Assembly (NCBI RefSeq): GCF_014137975.1
Contig: NZ_JACGWZ010000006.1
Span: 248,001 to 312,000 of the forward strand
DNA length: 64,000 nt
From: Halosaccharopolyspora lacisalsi
Lineage (GTDB): Bacteria > Actinomycetota > Actinomycetes > Mycobacteriales > Pseudonocardiaceae
Direction: 5' to 3'
The notes below the pieces were generated by a model that was not told the DNA's origin, did not search any database, and was given only the letters and a program-made list of their open reading frames with translations. Both the position numbers and the translations under genes were made by a program. The number at the start of each line of letters is the position of its first letter. The first letter of the stretch is position 1. Below are positions 15,538 through 24,635 of this stretch, piece by piece.

Positions 15538-16773
15538 TTGACTTCGCAACCGCTGCTCAGGCGGCCGCTCCGGATCGTGGTGGGTGCTGTTACCTACCCA
15601 CCCGACGTGAACGGTGCCGCGAACTTCGGCCACCGACTGGCCACGGGTTTGGCGGCGCGGGGCCACGAGGTGCACGTGATCTGCCACTCGACCGACACGC
15701 GTTCGAGCACTGTGGTGGAGGACGGCGTCACGGTGCATCGCGTGGGCTCCTTCGCCACGCCTTTTCACCCGACGATCCGGATCAGTGAACCGTGGCGCGC
15801 GTCCGCCGCCGCGAAGCGACTGCTGACCGAGGTCCAACCGGACGTGGTGCACGTGCAGTCGCACTTTTTCATCACTCGTGGCCTGATCAACGTGGCCAGG
15901 AGGCAGGGCATTCCCCTGGTGGCGACCAATCACTTCATGCCCGAGAACATCTTCGGGTACCTGCGGATTCCCGGGTTCCTCCAGACCGTGGCCTCGCGCG
16001 CGCTGTGGCGCCACCTGGTCCGGTACTACGGCAAGGCACACATGGTCACGGCGCCGACGCCCCGCGCCGTGCAGCTGCTGCGGGACAACGGTTTCGCCAA
16101 CAACGCCGAGCCGATCTCCTGCGGGATCGACGTCGACCGGTACCGGCGTCGGGCCGTCGCCTTCCGCAGGTACAACCCCGCTCCGAACACGCGCACCGTG
16201 CTGTTCGTGGGCCGCGTCGACGAGGAAAAGCACATCGACGACCTGCTGCAGGCGATGTCGCTGCTGCGTACCCGGACGCGGACGCGGCTGGAAGTCGTCG
16301 GTGACGGCAGCCAGCGGGAACACTTCGAGCACATGGCGGCCGAACTCGGCATCGCCGACCGGGTCCACTTCACCGGTCTCGTCGACGACGAGGAGCTGCT
16401 CGACTGCTACGCCAGGGCGGACCTGTTCTGCATGCCCAGCGTCGCCGAGCTGCAGAGCCTGGCCACGATGGAGGCGATGTCGGCCCGGACCCCGGTGGTA
16501 CTGGCCAACGCCATGGCGCTGCCGCACCTGGTCAAGCCCGGTCACAACGGCTGGCTCTACCCACCTCGGGACGTGCATGCCCTGGCCAGGGCCATCGACG
16601 AGGTCGTCGAGGACCGTTCCACGATCGACCGGATGGGTGCGGCCGGTGAGCAGCTGGTCTCCCAGCACGACATCGACGCGGTGCTGGGGCGTTTCGAGTC
16701 GCTCTACACCGAGGTGATCGACAGCGCGGACAGCGGCCGGCCGGTCGAGTTCCACAGCGGCATCGCGAGCTGA
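15538..16773 (+). CDS. GT4-family glycosyltransferase
   Basis: 411 residues. GT-B fold: the N-terminal acceptor half begins IVVGAVTYPPDVNGAANFG, and the C-terminal nucleotide-sugar half has VLFVGRVDEEKHIDDLLQA and the EX7E-type region SLATMEAMSARTPVVLANA. Family 4 retaining transferases of this kind often add hexoses to lipids (for example phosphatidylinositol mannosyltransferases, UDP-sugar diacylglycerol transferases). The start is TTG 15538, preceded by GGGAG. No membrane helix; likely peripheral on the cytoplasmic face. Nine bases upstream of the next gene. Confidence 0.88.
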   Translation: MTSQPLLRRPLRIVVGAVTYPPDVNGAANFGHRLATGLAARGHEVHVICHSTDTRSSTVVEDGVTVHRVGSFATPFHPTIRISEPWRASAAAKRLLTEVQPDVVHVQSHFFITRGLINVARRQGIPLVATNHFMPENIFGYLRIPGFLQTVASRALWRHLVRYYGKAHMVTAPTPRAVQLLRDNGFANNAEPISCGIDVDRYRRRAVAFRRYNPAPNTRTVLFVGRVDEEKHIDDLLQAMSLLRTRTRTRLEVVGDGSQREHFEHMAAELGIADRVHFTGLVDDEELLDCYARADLFCMPSVAELQSLATMEAMSARTPVVLANAMALPHLVKPGHNGWLYPPRDVHALARAIDEVVEDRSTIDRMGAAGEQLVSQHDIDAVLGRFESLYTEVIDSADSGRPVEFHSGIAS

Positions 16774-16782
16774 GTCGGGGAC

Positions 16783-17691
16783 GTGACCGGGATGACGGCG
16801 ACGGGGGAACCGACCGAGTACGTCGAGCGTGTCGGCGGCGGTGACCTGCATTACTGGGTCTACGGCACGAACCCCGATGCCGGGGAGCGGCCCTCCGAGC
16901 GGGATCGGCTCGTGGTGATGATCCACGGGTTGCGCGGCACGCACCACGGGCTGGAACTCGTCGTCGAACACTGCGGCGCCGACCGGGTGGTGGTCCCGGA
17001 CCTGCCGGGGTTCGGAGCTTCCGGTCCCGTGCCCGGCGCGGTCCACGACGTCGCCGGTTACGCGCGAATCATGATCGAGTTGTTGGAACTGCTCGGTGCT
17101 CGGCGACGCCCCGTGGTACTGCTGGGGCATTCCTTCGGTTCCCTCGTCGCGGCTCATCTCGTCTCCCTGGCTCCGGACCTGGTGCGTCGATTGGTACTGG
17201 TCAACCCCATCGCGACACCCGCGCTGCGGGGGCCACGAGCGGTACTGTCCCGCTTGACCTCGGCGTACTACCGGCTCGGCAGGAAGCTGCCCACGCGGCT
17301 GGGGCACGCCCTGCTGTCCAACAGGGCGATCGTGCTGGCGGTGAGTCGGGCCATGGTCCGCAGCAAGGACAGCCGGACGCGTCGGTTCGTCCACGACAGT
17401 CACCTCCGCCACTTCAGTCGTTTTCACAGTCCACAGCTGCTCTACGAGACCTACGAGGCCTCGGTGAGCCACACGGTTTCCGACTACGCCGCAGCACTCA
17501 CCGTGCCCACGTTGTTGATCGCCGGAGCGGCTGACGACATCGCGCCCGTCGACGGCCAACACCGGCTCGTGGAGCAGCTCTCCGATGCCGAACTCGTGGT
17601 CATTCCCGAGGTCGGGCACTTGGTGCACTACGAGACTCCGGTGACCGCCGGCCGTGCGATCCACCGGTTCCTCGGCGAGTCACGGGTGTGA
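16783..17691 (+). CDS. Alpha/beta hydrolase between two glycosyltransferases
   Basis: 302 residues. Oxyanion motif MIHGLRGTHHG, nucleophile elbow GHSFGS near residue 115, acid in GAADDIAPVDG and catalytic histidine in GHLVHYE. No signal peptide. Its place inside a glycosyltransferase operon suggests it removes or transfers an acyl group on the same glycoconjugate, or acts as a thioesterase. The substrate cannot be read from sequence. GTG start, tight spacing to both neighbours. Confidence 0.85.
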   Translation: MTGMTATGEPTEYVERVGGGDLHYWVYGTNPDAGERPSERDRLVVMIHGLRGTHHGLELVVEHCGADRVVVPDLPGFGASGPVPGAVHDVAGYARIMIELLELLGARRRPVVLLGHSFGSLVAAHLVSLAPDLVRRLVLVNPIATPALRGPRAVLSRLTSAYYRLGRKLPTRLGHALLSNRAIVLAVSRAMVRSKDSRTRRFVHDSHLRHFSRFHSPQLLYETYEASVSHTVSDYAAALTVPTLLIAGAADDIAPVDGQHRLVEQLSDAELVVIPEVGHLVHYETPVTAGRAIHRFLGESRV

Positions 17692-17731
17692 ATCGACCCG
17701 GACCGTGAGCACGTACCCGCCGGAAGGAACC

Positions 17732-18823
17732 ATGCGAGTATTCGTCGACGCCCGCTGGACGCGTACCGACGTTCACGACGGAATCAGTCGCTACGGTGCG
17801 AACCTGATCGAGGCACTGCATCACCTCCATCCGGTGACGATGTTGATTCACGACGAAAAGCAGCTCCGGTTGCTGCCCACCGGGGTGCCGTACGTGCTGG
17901 TGAACAGCCCTCTCTCCCCGCGCGAGCTGTTCCTCGCCCGCGCCCTGCATCGTCTCGGTGCCGATGTCGTGTTCAGTCCGATGCAGGTCATCGGTGGTTT
18001 CGGACGTCGCTATCGACTCGTGCTGACGCTGCACGACCTGATCTACTACCGGCATCGGCAACCGCCCGGTTTCCTGCCGCTGCCGGTGCGACTCGTGTGG
18101 CGGCTGTACCACCGGGCCTACTGGCCGCAGCGGCTGCTGCTCAACAGGGCCGACGCCGTGGTGACGGTCAGCGAGACGACGAAGCGCCTCATCGGCGAAT
18201 ACAGGCTGACCCGACGTGGCGTCACGGTGGTGTACAACGCTCCCTCGGCACAGGCCGCCACGGCCGACGATGCCGGAGACGCGGAAGACGGTGGTGCACG
18301 TGGCGAGCGGCGTGACTTGGTGTACATGGGTTCCTTCATGCCCTACAAGAACGTCGAGACGCTGATCGCGGCGATGGCCGAACTTCCCGACTACAGACTG
18401 CATCTGCTGAGTCGAATCGATCCGTCACGAGAAGCTGAACTACTCGAATCCCTTCCGACCGGTGCCGATGTCGTTTTCTGGCGCGGAATCAGTGACGAGG
18501 ATTACCGGGATTTGCTCGCAGGCGCGGCGGCACTCGTCACCGCATCTCGCGACGAGGGATTCGGTCTCCCGATCATCGAGGCGATGAACGCTTCGACACC
18601 CGTGGTGTGCAGCGACCTGGACATATTCCGGGAGGTCACCGGTGGTCACGCATTGCTCGTCGATCCGGACTCCGCCGGTGGTTTCGTCGATGCCGTCCGC
18701 CGGTTGGAGGATCCGGACACCCGCGCGTCGTTGGTGACTTCTGCTCGAGCGCAGGCGTCCGGATTCACCTGGCATCATTCAGCGCAGCGCCTGCTGGAAT
18801 TGATGCGCTCGCTGGTGCGCTGA
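17732..18823 (+). CDS. GT4-family glycosyltransferase (second of the operon)
   Basis: 363 residues from ATG 17732, which has GGAAGG upstream. N-terminal MRVFVDARWTRTDVHDGISR is the pattern of WbdA/MtfB-like mannosyltransferases that begin with a D-x-R motif. The C-terminal half has LVYMGSFMPYKNVETLIAAM and the donor-binding segment DEGFGLPIIEAMNASTPVV with the EX7E pair. It ends the operon and is followed by a hairpin. Together with the first transferase it probably builds a two-sugar or longer headgroup; donor and acceptor are unknown. Confidence 0.87.
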   Translation: MRVFVDARWTRTDVHDGISRYGANLIEALHHLHPVTMLIHDEKQLRLLPTGVPYVLVNSPLSPRELFLARALHRLGADVVFSPMQVIGGFGRRYRLVLTLHDLIYYRHRQPPGFLPLPVRLVWRLYHRAYWPQRLLLNRADAVVTVSETTKRLIGEYRLTRRGVTVVYNAPSAQAATADDAGDAEDGGARGERRDLVYMGSFMPYKNVETLIAAMAELPDYRLHLLSRIDPSREAELLESLPTGADVVFWRGISDEDYRDLLAGAAALVTASRDEGFGLPIIEAMNASTPVVCSDLDIFREVTGGHALLVDPDSAGGFVDAVRRLEDPDTRASLVTSARAQASGFTWHHSAQRLLELMRSLVR

Positions 18824-18825
18824 CT

Positions 18826-18847
18826 GCCGCGTTTCGCACGACGCGGC
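18826..18847. terminator. Bidirectional terminator hairpin
   Basis: GCCGCGT / ACGCGGC with an eight-base loop between two convergent genes. Confidence 0.55.
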
Positions 18848-18858
18848 GCTCGTCCTCC

Positions 18859-19308
18859 TCAGTGCGTCCAGATCTGGATGGCCCGGACGACGTAGGGAGC
18901 TCGTGGTACGTGGCTTCCTCCCGGGTACGTGCTGAAGTCCGCGACTGTGGCGCAGTGCGCGTCCTGATACACCGTGACCGGGCGGTCGATTCTGTTGACG
19001 AACGAGCGCGCCTCGAATCCGGAGTTCAGCGGTACGCATTCCTCCATGCTGGTTCCGCGCAGGTCGAACCGGTGTGGTTGGCCCTTGTAATCGGTCTGCT
19101 CCCACGCGCAGAAAACGCCCACGTCGCACCGTGGTGGGGGCGACGCGCGCTCGGCGGCCTGCACGGTTCCGGAGCTGACCAGGATCGTGGGGAGCGCGAG
19201 CACGATGGCGGTGACCAGTCGCCGCACTCGTTCCGGACCTCCGTTCCACCACGATCGGGTCCGGCGCTTTTCGCGTGTCGATTCGGTAACGAAGGCACAG
19301 GTGGACAT
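18859..19308 (-). CDS. Secreted peptidase inhibitor family I36-like protein
   Basis: 149 residues. A basic N-terminus is followed by a hydrophobic segment (LVTAIVLALPTILVSSG) and an Ala-x-Ala-type cleavage site (VQAAE), so the product is secreted. The mature part shows the I36/beta-gamma crystallin-like pattern: CDVGVFCAWEQTDYKG, SFVNRIDRPVTVYQD and CATVADFSTYPGG, with four cysteines likely paired. Family I36 includes the Streptomyces metalloprotease inhibitor SMPI, but most members are untested. ATG 19308 has GAGAGGA upstream. Confidence 0.8.
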   Translation of the reverse strand: MSTCAFVTESTREKRRTRSWWNGGPERVRRLVTAIVLALPTILVSSGTVQAAERASPPPRCDVGVFCAWEQTDYKGQPHRFDLRGTSMEECVPLNSGFEARSFVNRIDRPVTVYQDAHCATVADFSTYPGGSHVPRAPYVVRAIQIWTH

Positions 19309-19527
19309 GGGAAATCCTCTCGATGCGGAATCGGTGTGTGGGCGGAGAACTCCCGCCGCCGTCAAGATTGGCGACGCATCGAGCCGAGTGCCAGGACATT
19401 CCCCGGATTCACCCCGAACGAGTGTTTTTGGGAACCGCGCGGCATCGGTTCCCGTCCCGGTGTCCGAACCGATGCCCGTACTCGGGGCTGTCGGGGTTCC
19501 TCCCGGTGCGGTATACAGGAAATCGGA

Positions 19528-19543
19528 TACCGACTGGTAGGTA
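19528..19543. promoter_or_regulatory. Imperfect palindrome before the FAD dehydrogenase gene
   Basis: TACCGACTGGTAGGTA: arms TACCGAC and GTAGGTA match at 6 of 7 positions. It ends just before the GGGAGG Shine-Dalgarno of the 19556 gene, a position suited to repression. The regulator is not adjacent. Confidence 0.4.
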
Positions 19544-19555
19544 CGGGAGGCGGAA

Positions 19556-21211
19556 ATGTCCCTGGACGCCGATGTCGTCGTGGTGGGGGCCGGATTGGCC
19601 GGGCTGGTGGCCACGGCGGAGCTGGCCGACGCCGGCCGCCGGGTGATCCTGCTCGACCAGGAGCCCGAATCCTCGTTGGGAGGCCAGGCGCACTGGTCGT
19701 TCGGCGGACTGTTCTTCGTCGACTCCGCCGAACAGCGCCGGCTGGGCATCCGCGACTCGCGGGAACTGGCCCTGCAGGACTGGCTCGGTTCCGCGGGGTT
19801 CGATCGCCCGGAGGACCACTGGCCCCGGCGGTGGGCGGAGGCCTACGTGGGCTTCGCGGCGGGGGAGAAGCGCGCTTGGCTGCACGAACGGGGGATGCGG
19901 TTCTTCCCGCTGGTGCAGTGGGCCGAGCGGGGCGGTCACCACGCCACCGGACACGGCAATTCGGTTCCCCGCTTCCACGTCACCTGGGGTACCGGTCCCG
20001 GTGTGCTGGAGCCCTTCCTCCGGCGGGTCCGCGAGGCGCAGCGACGTGGCCTGGTGACGCTGCGATCCCGGCACCGCGTCACCGGACTCACCACCACCGG
20101 TGCGGAGGTCGACGGCGTGCGCGGCGAGGTCCTGGTGCCCAGCGCGGCCGGACGGGGGCAGCCGAGCTCGCGCGAGGTCGTCGGGGACTTCGAGCTGCAC
20201 GCCCAGGCCGTGGTCGTCACCTCGGGCGGTATCGGTGCCAACCACGAGCTCGTGCGGAGGAACTGGCCGCGCGAGCTGGGCACACCTCCGGAGCGGATGC
20301 TCTCCGGAGTGCCCGACCACGTCGACGGGCGGATGCTCGACGTGATGTCCGCGTCGGGGGCCCGGGTCATCAACGCGGACCGGATGTGGCACTACACCGA
20401 GGGCATCGCCAACTACGATCCCGTCTGGAACCGGCACGGCATCCGAATCCTGCCGGGGCCGTCGTCGCTGTGGGTGGACGCCCGCGGCAACCGCCTGCCC
20501 GCTCCGCTGTATCCCGGGTCGGACACGCTGGGCACGCTGCGCCACATCCTGAGCACCGGCTACGACCACACGTGGTTCGTGCTCAACCGACGCGTCATCA
20601 GTCGCGAGTTCGCCCTCTCCGGATCCGAGCAGAACCCCGATCTGACCGGGCGCAGCGTCCTCGGGCTGCTGCGCAGAGGCGGTGGTTCCACTCCGGGACC
20701 GGTCGCCGAGTTCGTCCGTCGCGGTGGTGACTTCGTCGTGCGCCGCAGCCTGCCGGAGCTGGTGCGGGGGATGAACGAGCTCACCGGGCGGGACCTGGTC
20801 GACGGTGCCGAGCTGGAACGCGAGGTCCTCGCCCGTGATCGCCAGGTGGAGACCGGCCTCGGCAAGGACAACCAGCTAGCGGCGATCCGGCAGGCTCGCC
20901 GCTACGCCGTGGATCGGCGGGTGCGGGTCGCCGAACCGCACCCGCTGACCGATCCCGACAGCGGGCCGTTGATCGCCGTGCGGCTGTCGGTGCTGACCCG
21001 CAAGAGCCTGGGCGGAGCCGAGACCGACCTCGACGGCAGGGTGCTGGCGGCTTCCGGTGCCGCGGTGCCCGGCCTGTACGCGGCGGGCGAGGTCAGCGGT
21101 TTCGGCGGGGGAGGTGTGCACGGCTATCGCGCGTTGGAGGGCACCTTCCTCGGAGGGTGCCTGTTCTCCGGGCGCAGCGCGGGCCGCGCCGCGGCCCGGT
21201 CGGTGGCGTGA
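19556..21211 (+). CDS. FAD-binding dehydrogenase (fumarate reductase/KstD superfamily)
   Basis: 551 residues. The FAD-binding motif VVVVGAGLAGLVATAELADAG is at residues 7-27, with the acidic residue of the second strand in ILLDQEP. GGQAHWSFGGLFFV and VVTSGGIGANHELVRRNW are typical of the actinobacterial group annotated as FAD-binding dehydrogenases related to 3-ketosteroid delta-1-dehydrogenase. The C-terminus holds the closing FAD segment AAGEVSGFGGGGVHGYRALEGTF. True substrate unknown. A palindrome and GGGAGG precede ATG. The aldo/keto reductase follows after 28 bases and may be co-transcribed. Confidence 0.85.
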   Translation: MSLDADVVVVGAGLAGLVATAELADAGRRVILLDQEPESSLGGQAHWSFGGLFFVDSAEQRRLGIRDSRELALQDWLGSAGFDRPEDHWPRRWAEAYVGFAAGEKRAWLHERGMRFFPLVQWAERGGHHATGHGNSVPRFHVTWGTGPGVLEPFLRRVREAQRRGLVTLRSRHRVTGLTTTGAEVDGVRGEVLVPSAAGRGQPSSREVVGDFELHAQAVVVTSGGIGANHELVRRNWPRELGTPPERMLSGVPDHVDGRMLDVMSASGARVINADRMWHYTEGIANYDPVWNRHGIRILPGPSSLWVDARGNRLPAPLYPGSDTLGTLRHILSTGYDHTWFVLNRRVISREFALSGSEQNPDLTGRSVLGLLRRGGGSTPGPVAEFVRRGGDFVVRRSLPELVRGMNELTGRDLVDGAELEREVLARDRQVETGLGKDNQLAAIRQARRYAVDRRVRVAEPHPLTDPDSGPLIAVRLSVLTRKSLGGAETDLDGRVLAASGAAVPGLYAAGEVSGFGGGGVHGYRALEGTFLGGCLFSGRSAGRAAARSVA

Positions 21212-21239
21212 TCGCGTCGTCTGCGATCTCATGGGAAGT

Positions 21240-22214
21240 ATGCAGACGACGGTGTTGGGCAAGACGGGCATGGAAGTCTCCAGGATCGCCTTCGGGACCT
21301 GGCAGCTCGGTGGTGAGTGGGGGGCCTTCGACGAGCAGCAGGCCGTCAGCGCGATCCGGCACGCCCGCGACCTGGGGGTGAACTTCTTCGACACCGCGCA
21401 GGCCTACGGCTTCGGCAAGTCCGAGGAGGTGCTGGGCAACGCACTTCGCGACGAGCTCAACCGTGACCGGGACAGCCTGGTCATCGCCACCAAGGGCGGT
21501 ATCAACCCCGGTGGCGAGCGGCCCCGCGACGCGAGCCGGGCCTGGCTGCGTCGGGGCGTCGAGGAGAGCCTGCGCGCGCTGAAGATCGACTACATCGACC
21601 TGTACCAGGTGCACTGGCCCGACGAGTCGACTCCGGCCGAGGAGACGGCGAGCGCGCTGCAGGAGATGGTCGACGAGGGCAAGATCCGCCACGTCGGCGT
21701 GTCCAACTACGACGCCGATCAGATGGCCGCCTTCGACCGCACTCGCCCGGTGGAGACGCTGCAGCCGCCGTACCACCTGTTCCGGCGCGGTATCGAGCGG
21801 GAGGTCCTGCCCTACACGCGGGAGCACGACGTCGGCGTGCTCGTCTACAGTCCGCTGGCCAGTGGGTTGTTGACGGGCCGGATGAGCCGGGAGACGACGT
21901 TCGAGTCCGACGACTGGCGCGCGCAGTCCTCGGCCTTCCAGGGCGAGACGTTCCGCCGGAACCTGGAGGTGGTGGACCGGCTTTCGGAGTTCGCCTCGGC
22001 CCGGGGCAACGCTGTCAGCCAGCTCGCCATCGCGTGGACGCTCGCGCAGCGGGGCGTGCATGTGGCCATCGTGGGCGCGCGCAGCCCCCGCAACATCGAG
22101 AGCAGCCTCGCCGCGGCGGACATCGAGCTCAGCGACGACGAACTCGCCGAGATCGAACGGCTGACCTCCGACGCCGTGTCCGTCGAAGGAGCCGCCCCCG
22201 AAGGGGTGGCCTGA
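21240..22214 (+). CDS. Aldo/keto reductase
   Basis: 324 residues. The catalytic tetrad is complete: D51 and Y56 in FFDTAQAYGFG, K85 in VIATKGG, H125 in YQVHWPD. The NADPH-binding segment near the C-terminus (AIVGARSPRNIESSLAA) is typical of YajO/Tas-type members. It reduces aldehydes or ketones with NADPH in the cytosol. ATG 21240 is preceded by GGGAAG; ATG 21231 is an in-frame alternative. Close spacing to the upstream FAD dehydrogenase suggests a joint redox unit. Confidence 0.9.
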   Translation: MQTTVLGKTGMEVSRIAFGTWQLGGEWGAFDEQQAVSAIRHARDLGVNFFDTAQAYGFGKSEEVLGNALRDELNRDRDSLVIATKGGINPGGERPRDASRAWLRRGVEESLRALKIDYIDLYQVHWPDESTPAEETASALQEMVDEGKIRHVGVSNYDADQMAAFDRTRPVETLQPPYHLFRRGIEREVLPYTREHDVGVLVYSPLASGLLTGRMSRETTFESDDWRAQSSAFQGETFRRNLEVVDRLSEFASARGNAVSQLAIAWTLAQRGVHVAIVGARSPRNIESSLAAADIELSDDELAEIERLTSDAVSVEGAAPEGVA

Positions 22215-22282
22215 AGTCACCGATCGTGGTCGCGGGGTGCACCCGTCTCACCTCGGAGTGAGCCCCGCGACGCACTGGACGC

Positions 22283-22579
22283 ATGAGCGATCGAGTTCAC
22301 GAACCCCTGGTGCTGCGGATCGGCGACGAGGAGTTGCTGATCCGCAAGCGCTACGAGGTGCTCAGCATCCTCAACGACATCCTCGTAGCCCTGTGGTTCG
22401 TCGTGGGCAGCGTCCTGTTCTTCTGGGAGTCGACGAACACCGAGGGGACGTGGTTGTTCCTGTTCGGCAGCATCGAACTGGCCGTGCGCCCGGTCATCCG
22501 GTTGGCCCGCCACGTGCACCTGCGCCGCTACCAGTCCTCAGCGGCCCATACCGCCTACGGTTCGACGCACGACTTCTGA
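22283..22579 (+). CDS. YrhK-domain small membrane protein
   Basis: 98 residues. The YrhK pattern is clear: a leader with IRKRYEVLSILNDILVALWFVVG forming helix one, a conserved tight turn (FFWESTN), and helix two WLFLFGSIELAVRPVIRLARHVH. It is a two-helix inner-membrane protein with both ends probably cytoplasmic. Function of the family is unknown. It stands alone between the aldo/keto reductase and an acyl-CoA ligase on the same strand. Confidence 0.85.
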   Translation: MSDRVHEPLVLRIGDEELLIRKRYEVLSILNDILVALWFVVGSVLFFWESTNTEGTWLFLFGSIELAVRPVIRLARHVHLRRYQSSAAHTAYGSTHDF

Positions 22580-22632
22580 GCGTCACCCTCCCGAATGGTG
22601 GACACGACTAGTGCTCCGAACGGGTGTGTCCT

Positions 22633-22652
22633 GGTACACATAACGTGTTACC
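22633..22652. promoter_or_regulatory. Candidate repressor site before the acyl-CoA ligase
   Basis: GGTACACATAACGTGTTACC is a near-palindrome (GGTA-CAC against GGTAACAC) located 37 bases before the ligase ATG. It shares GTAACAC with the site near 2176. TetR-type control is plausible; the regulator is not identified. Confidence 0.35.
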
Positions 22653-22688
22653 CCTCACATCCCCGGCGATCACGGAGGGCCCACCGAG

Positions 22689-24296
22689 ATGCACGGTTTG
22701 ATGCAGGACCGCCCGCTGACCCTGCCGCACGTCTTCCACCGTGCGGAACGGCACTTCGCGGACAAGACCATCGTCACGGCCACCGCTGCCGGTGAGACCA
22801 CCGCGACCTACGCCCAGTGGGCACAACGGGTTCGCCGGTTGGCGACCGTGCTGGACGCCCTCGGCGTCGAGACGGGAGCGAGAGTGGCCAGCTTCGGGTG
22901 GAACACCCAGCGCCACCTGGAGCTGTACTTCGCCGTTCCCTGCACGGCACGGGTCCTGCACACGCTCAACATCCGGTTGTCCGCCGAACAGATCAGCTAC
23001 ATCGCCGGTCACGCCGAGGACGACGTGGTCTTCGTCGACCGTTCGCTGCTGCCCCTGCTGTGGCCGCTGGCCGAGAAGCTGACGACGGTGCGCCACTTCG
23101 TCGTCATGGACGACGGCTCGGACGCGGAGGTGCCGGACGATCCCCGCGTGCACGACTACGAGACGCTGCTGGAGCGGGCGGCACCGTACGAGGGCGAGTT
23201 CCACGTCTCCGACGAGAACACCGCGGCGGCCATGTGCTACACCTCGGGAACGACCGGCAATCCCAAGGGAGTGGTCTACTCGCACCGCTCCAGCGTGCTG
23301 CACTCGATGGTCGCGCTGACCGCCGACTCGCTGGCGTTGAGCGAGCGGGACACGCTGATGCCCGTGGTTCCGATGTTCCACGTCAACGCCTGGGGGCTGC
23401 CCTACGCGGGTGTGTTCGCCGGATCGAGCTTCGTCTTCCCCGGCCCCGCGATGAAGCCGGAGGCGCTGGTCACCGCCATCGAGCGACACCGCGTCACCGT
23501 CACGGCGGGAGTGCCGACCATCTGGATGGGGGCGCTGCCGCTGCTGCGCGAGCACGACGTCTCCAGTCTGCGGGTCGTGGTCGGTGGTGGTTCCGCGATT
23601 CCCACCGCCCTGTCGGAGGGATGGCGCGAGGCGATCGGTGTCCCGATCACCCAGGCGTGGGGGATGACCGAGACGAGCCCGCTGGCCTCGGCGGCGACCC
23701 TGCGCAGCCACCACGACGAGCTGGACGCCGAAGGGCTGGTGGAGCTGCGTGCGACCCAGGGGCAGTCGGTTCCCCTGGTCGATCTGCGCATCATCGATCC
23801 GGACACCGGCGTCGAGCAGCCGTGGGACGCCACCTCTCCCGGTGAGCTGCAGGCCCGCGGCCCGTGGATCGCCTCGGCCTACTACGGCGACGCCGACACC
23901 GACGCCTTCACCTCCGACGGCTGGCTGCGCACCGGCGACGTGGCCACGATGGACGCGCACGGTTACGTGCGGCTGGTGGACCGCACCAAGGACCTGGTCA
24001 AGTCCGGTGGCGAGTGGATCTCCTCGGTCGAGCTGGAGAACCACATCATGGCCCATCCCCAGGTCGAGGAGGCCGCCGTGATCGCCATGCCGGATCCGCG
24101 GTGGACGGAACGGCCGCTGGCGTGCGTCGTACCGGCAGAGGGAGCGCGGCTGACCGCCGAGGACATCGTCGAGCACCTGCGCGAGCGGGTGGCCAAGTGG
24201 TGGTTGCCCGACGAGGTCCGCTTCATCACGGAGCTGCCCAAGACCAGCACCGGCAAGTTCTCCAAGAAGAACCTGCGCGAACAGCTGCTTTCCTGA
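22689..24296 (+). CDS. Fatty-acid--CoA ligase (AMP-forming)
   Basis: 535 residues, normal for FadD/medium-chain acyl-CoA synthetases. The ATP/AMP motif YTSGTTGNPKG is at 184-194, with AWGMTETSP, GWLRTGDVA and KDLVKSGGEWISSVELE in the expected order, and the C-terminal catalytic lysine in TSTGKFSKKNLR. It activates a carboxylic acid as acyl-adenylate and then acyl-CoA. The sequence resembles the group that takes short- to long-chain acids; chain length is not predictable. It follows a candidate operator and is transcribed alone. Confidence 0.92.
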   Translation: MHGLMQDRPLTLPHVFHRAERHFADKTIVTATAAGETTATYAQWAQRVRRLATVLDALGVETGARVASFGWNTQRHLELYFAVPCTARVLHTLNIRLSAEQISYIAGHAEDDVVFVDRSLLPLLWPLAEKLTTVRHFVVMDDGSDAEVPDDPRVHDYETLLERAAPYEGEFHVSDENTAAAMCYTSGTTGNPKGVVYSHRSSVLHSMVALTADSLALSERDTLMPVVPMFHVNAWGLPYAGVFAGSSFVFPGPAMKPEALVTAIERHRVTVTAGVPTIWMGALPLLREHDVSSLRVVVGGGSAIPTALSEGWREAIGVPITQAWGMTETSPLASAATLRSHHDELDAEGLVELRATQGQSVPLVDLRIIDPDTGVEQPWDATSPGELQARGPWIASAYYGDADTDAFTSDGWLRTGDVATMDAHGYVRLVDRTKDLVKSGGEWISSVELENHIMAHPQVEEAAVIAMPDPRWTERPLACVVPAEGARLTAEDIVEHLRERVAKWWLPDEVRFITELPKTSTGKFSKKNLREQLLS

Positions 24297-24328
24297 CGGA
24301 GAGGTCCGGTGGGCGGAGCGGCTCCGGG

Positions 24329-24599
24329 CTATTCCCGTTCCCGCTGCTTCGCCCGTCGGGCGCGGATCACGCGCACCGCGTTGAACGACGCCCAGGACGG
24401 TCATGATGCCCGCACCGGTCAGCGCGATGGTCCCCACCAGGGTGTCACCGCTGCGGATCATGCCGCCACCGGCGAACAGCATGATCAGTCCGGCTCCCAG
24501 GGCGTTCACCTCGCGCCAACGTGGTTCCGTCCCGGCGATCGCGATCAACTCCTCTGCTGGGCGACACGCAGGCCATCCGGGGTTGTCGAACATCGACAA
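24329..24599 (-). pseudogene. Small two-helix membrane protein, apparently frameshifted
   Basis: Reading from ATG 24599 the frame encodes two membrane helices (ALGAGLIMLFAGGGMI and TLVGTIALTGAGIMTVLGVV), then loses sense near 24385. The sequence just beyond makes good sense in another frame: FNAVRVIRARRAKQRERE and a stop at 24329. Removing one base near GTCGTTC restores a continuous small protein of about 90 residues with a basic tail. Either a real single-base lesion or a sequence error. No family identified. It lies between two convergent genes. Confidence 0.5.
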
Positions 24600-24635
24600 G
24601 CGGTACCGGGCTGACCGCTCCGAACGCGGCGGTGC

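Noticed and set aside
13975-17664. Very long minus-strand open frame (about 1,229 codons) across the glycosyltransferase operon
   Set aside because: It is antisense to four well-supported genes; the high GC content removes stops from the opposite strand. Its translation is Arg/His/Gln-rich without domains.
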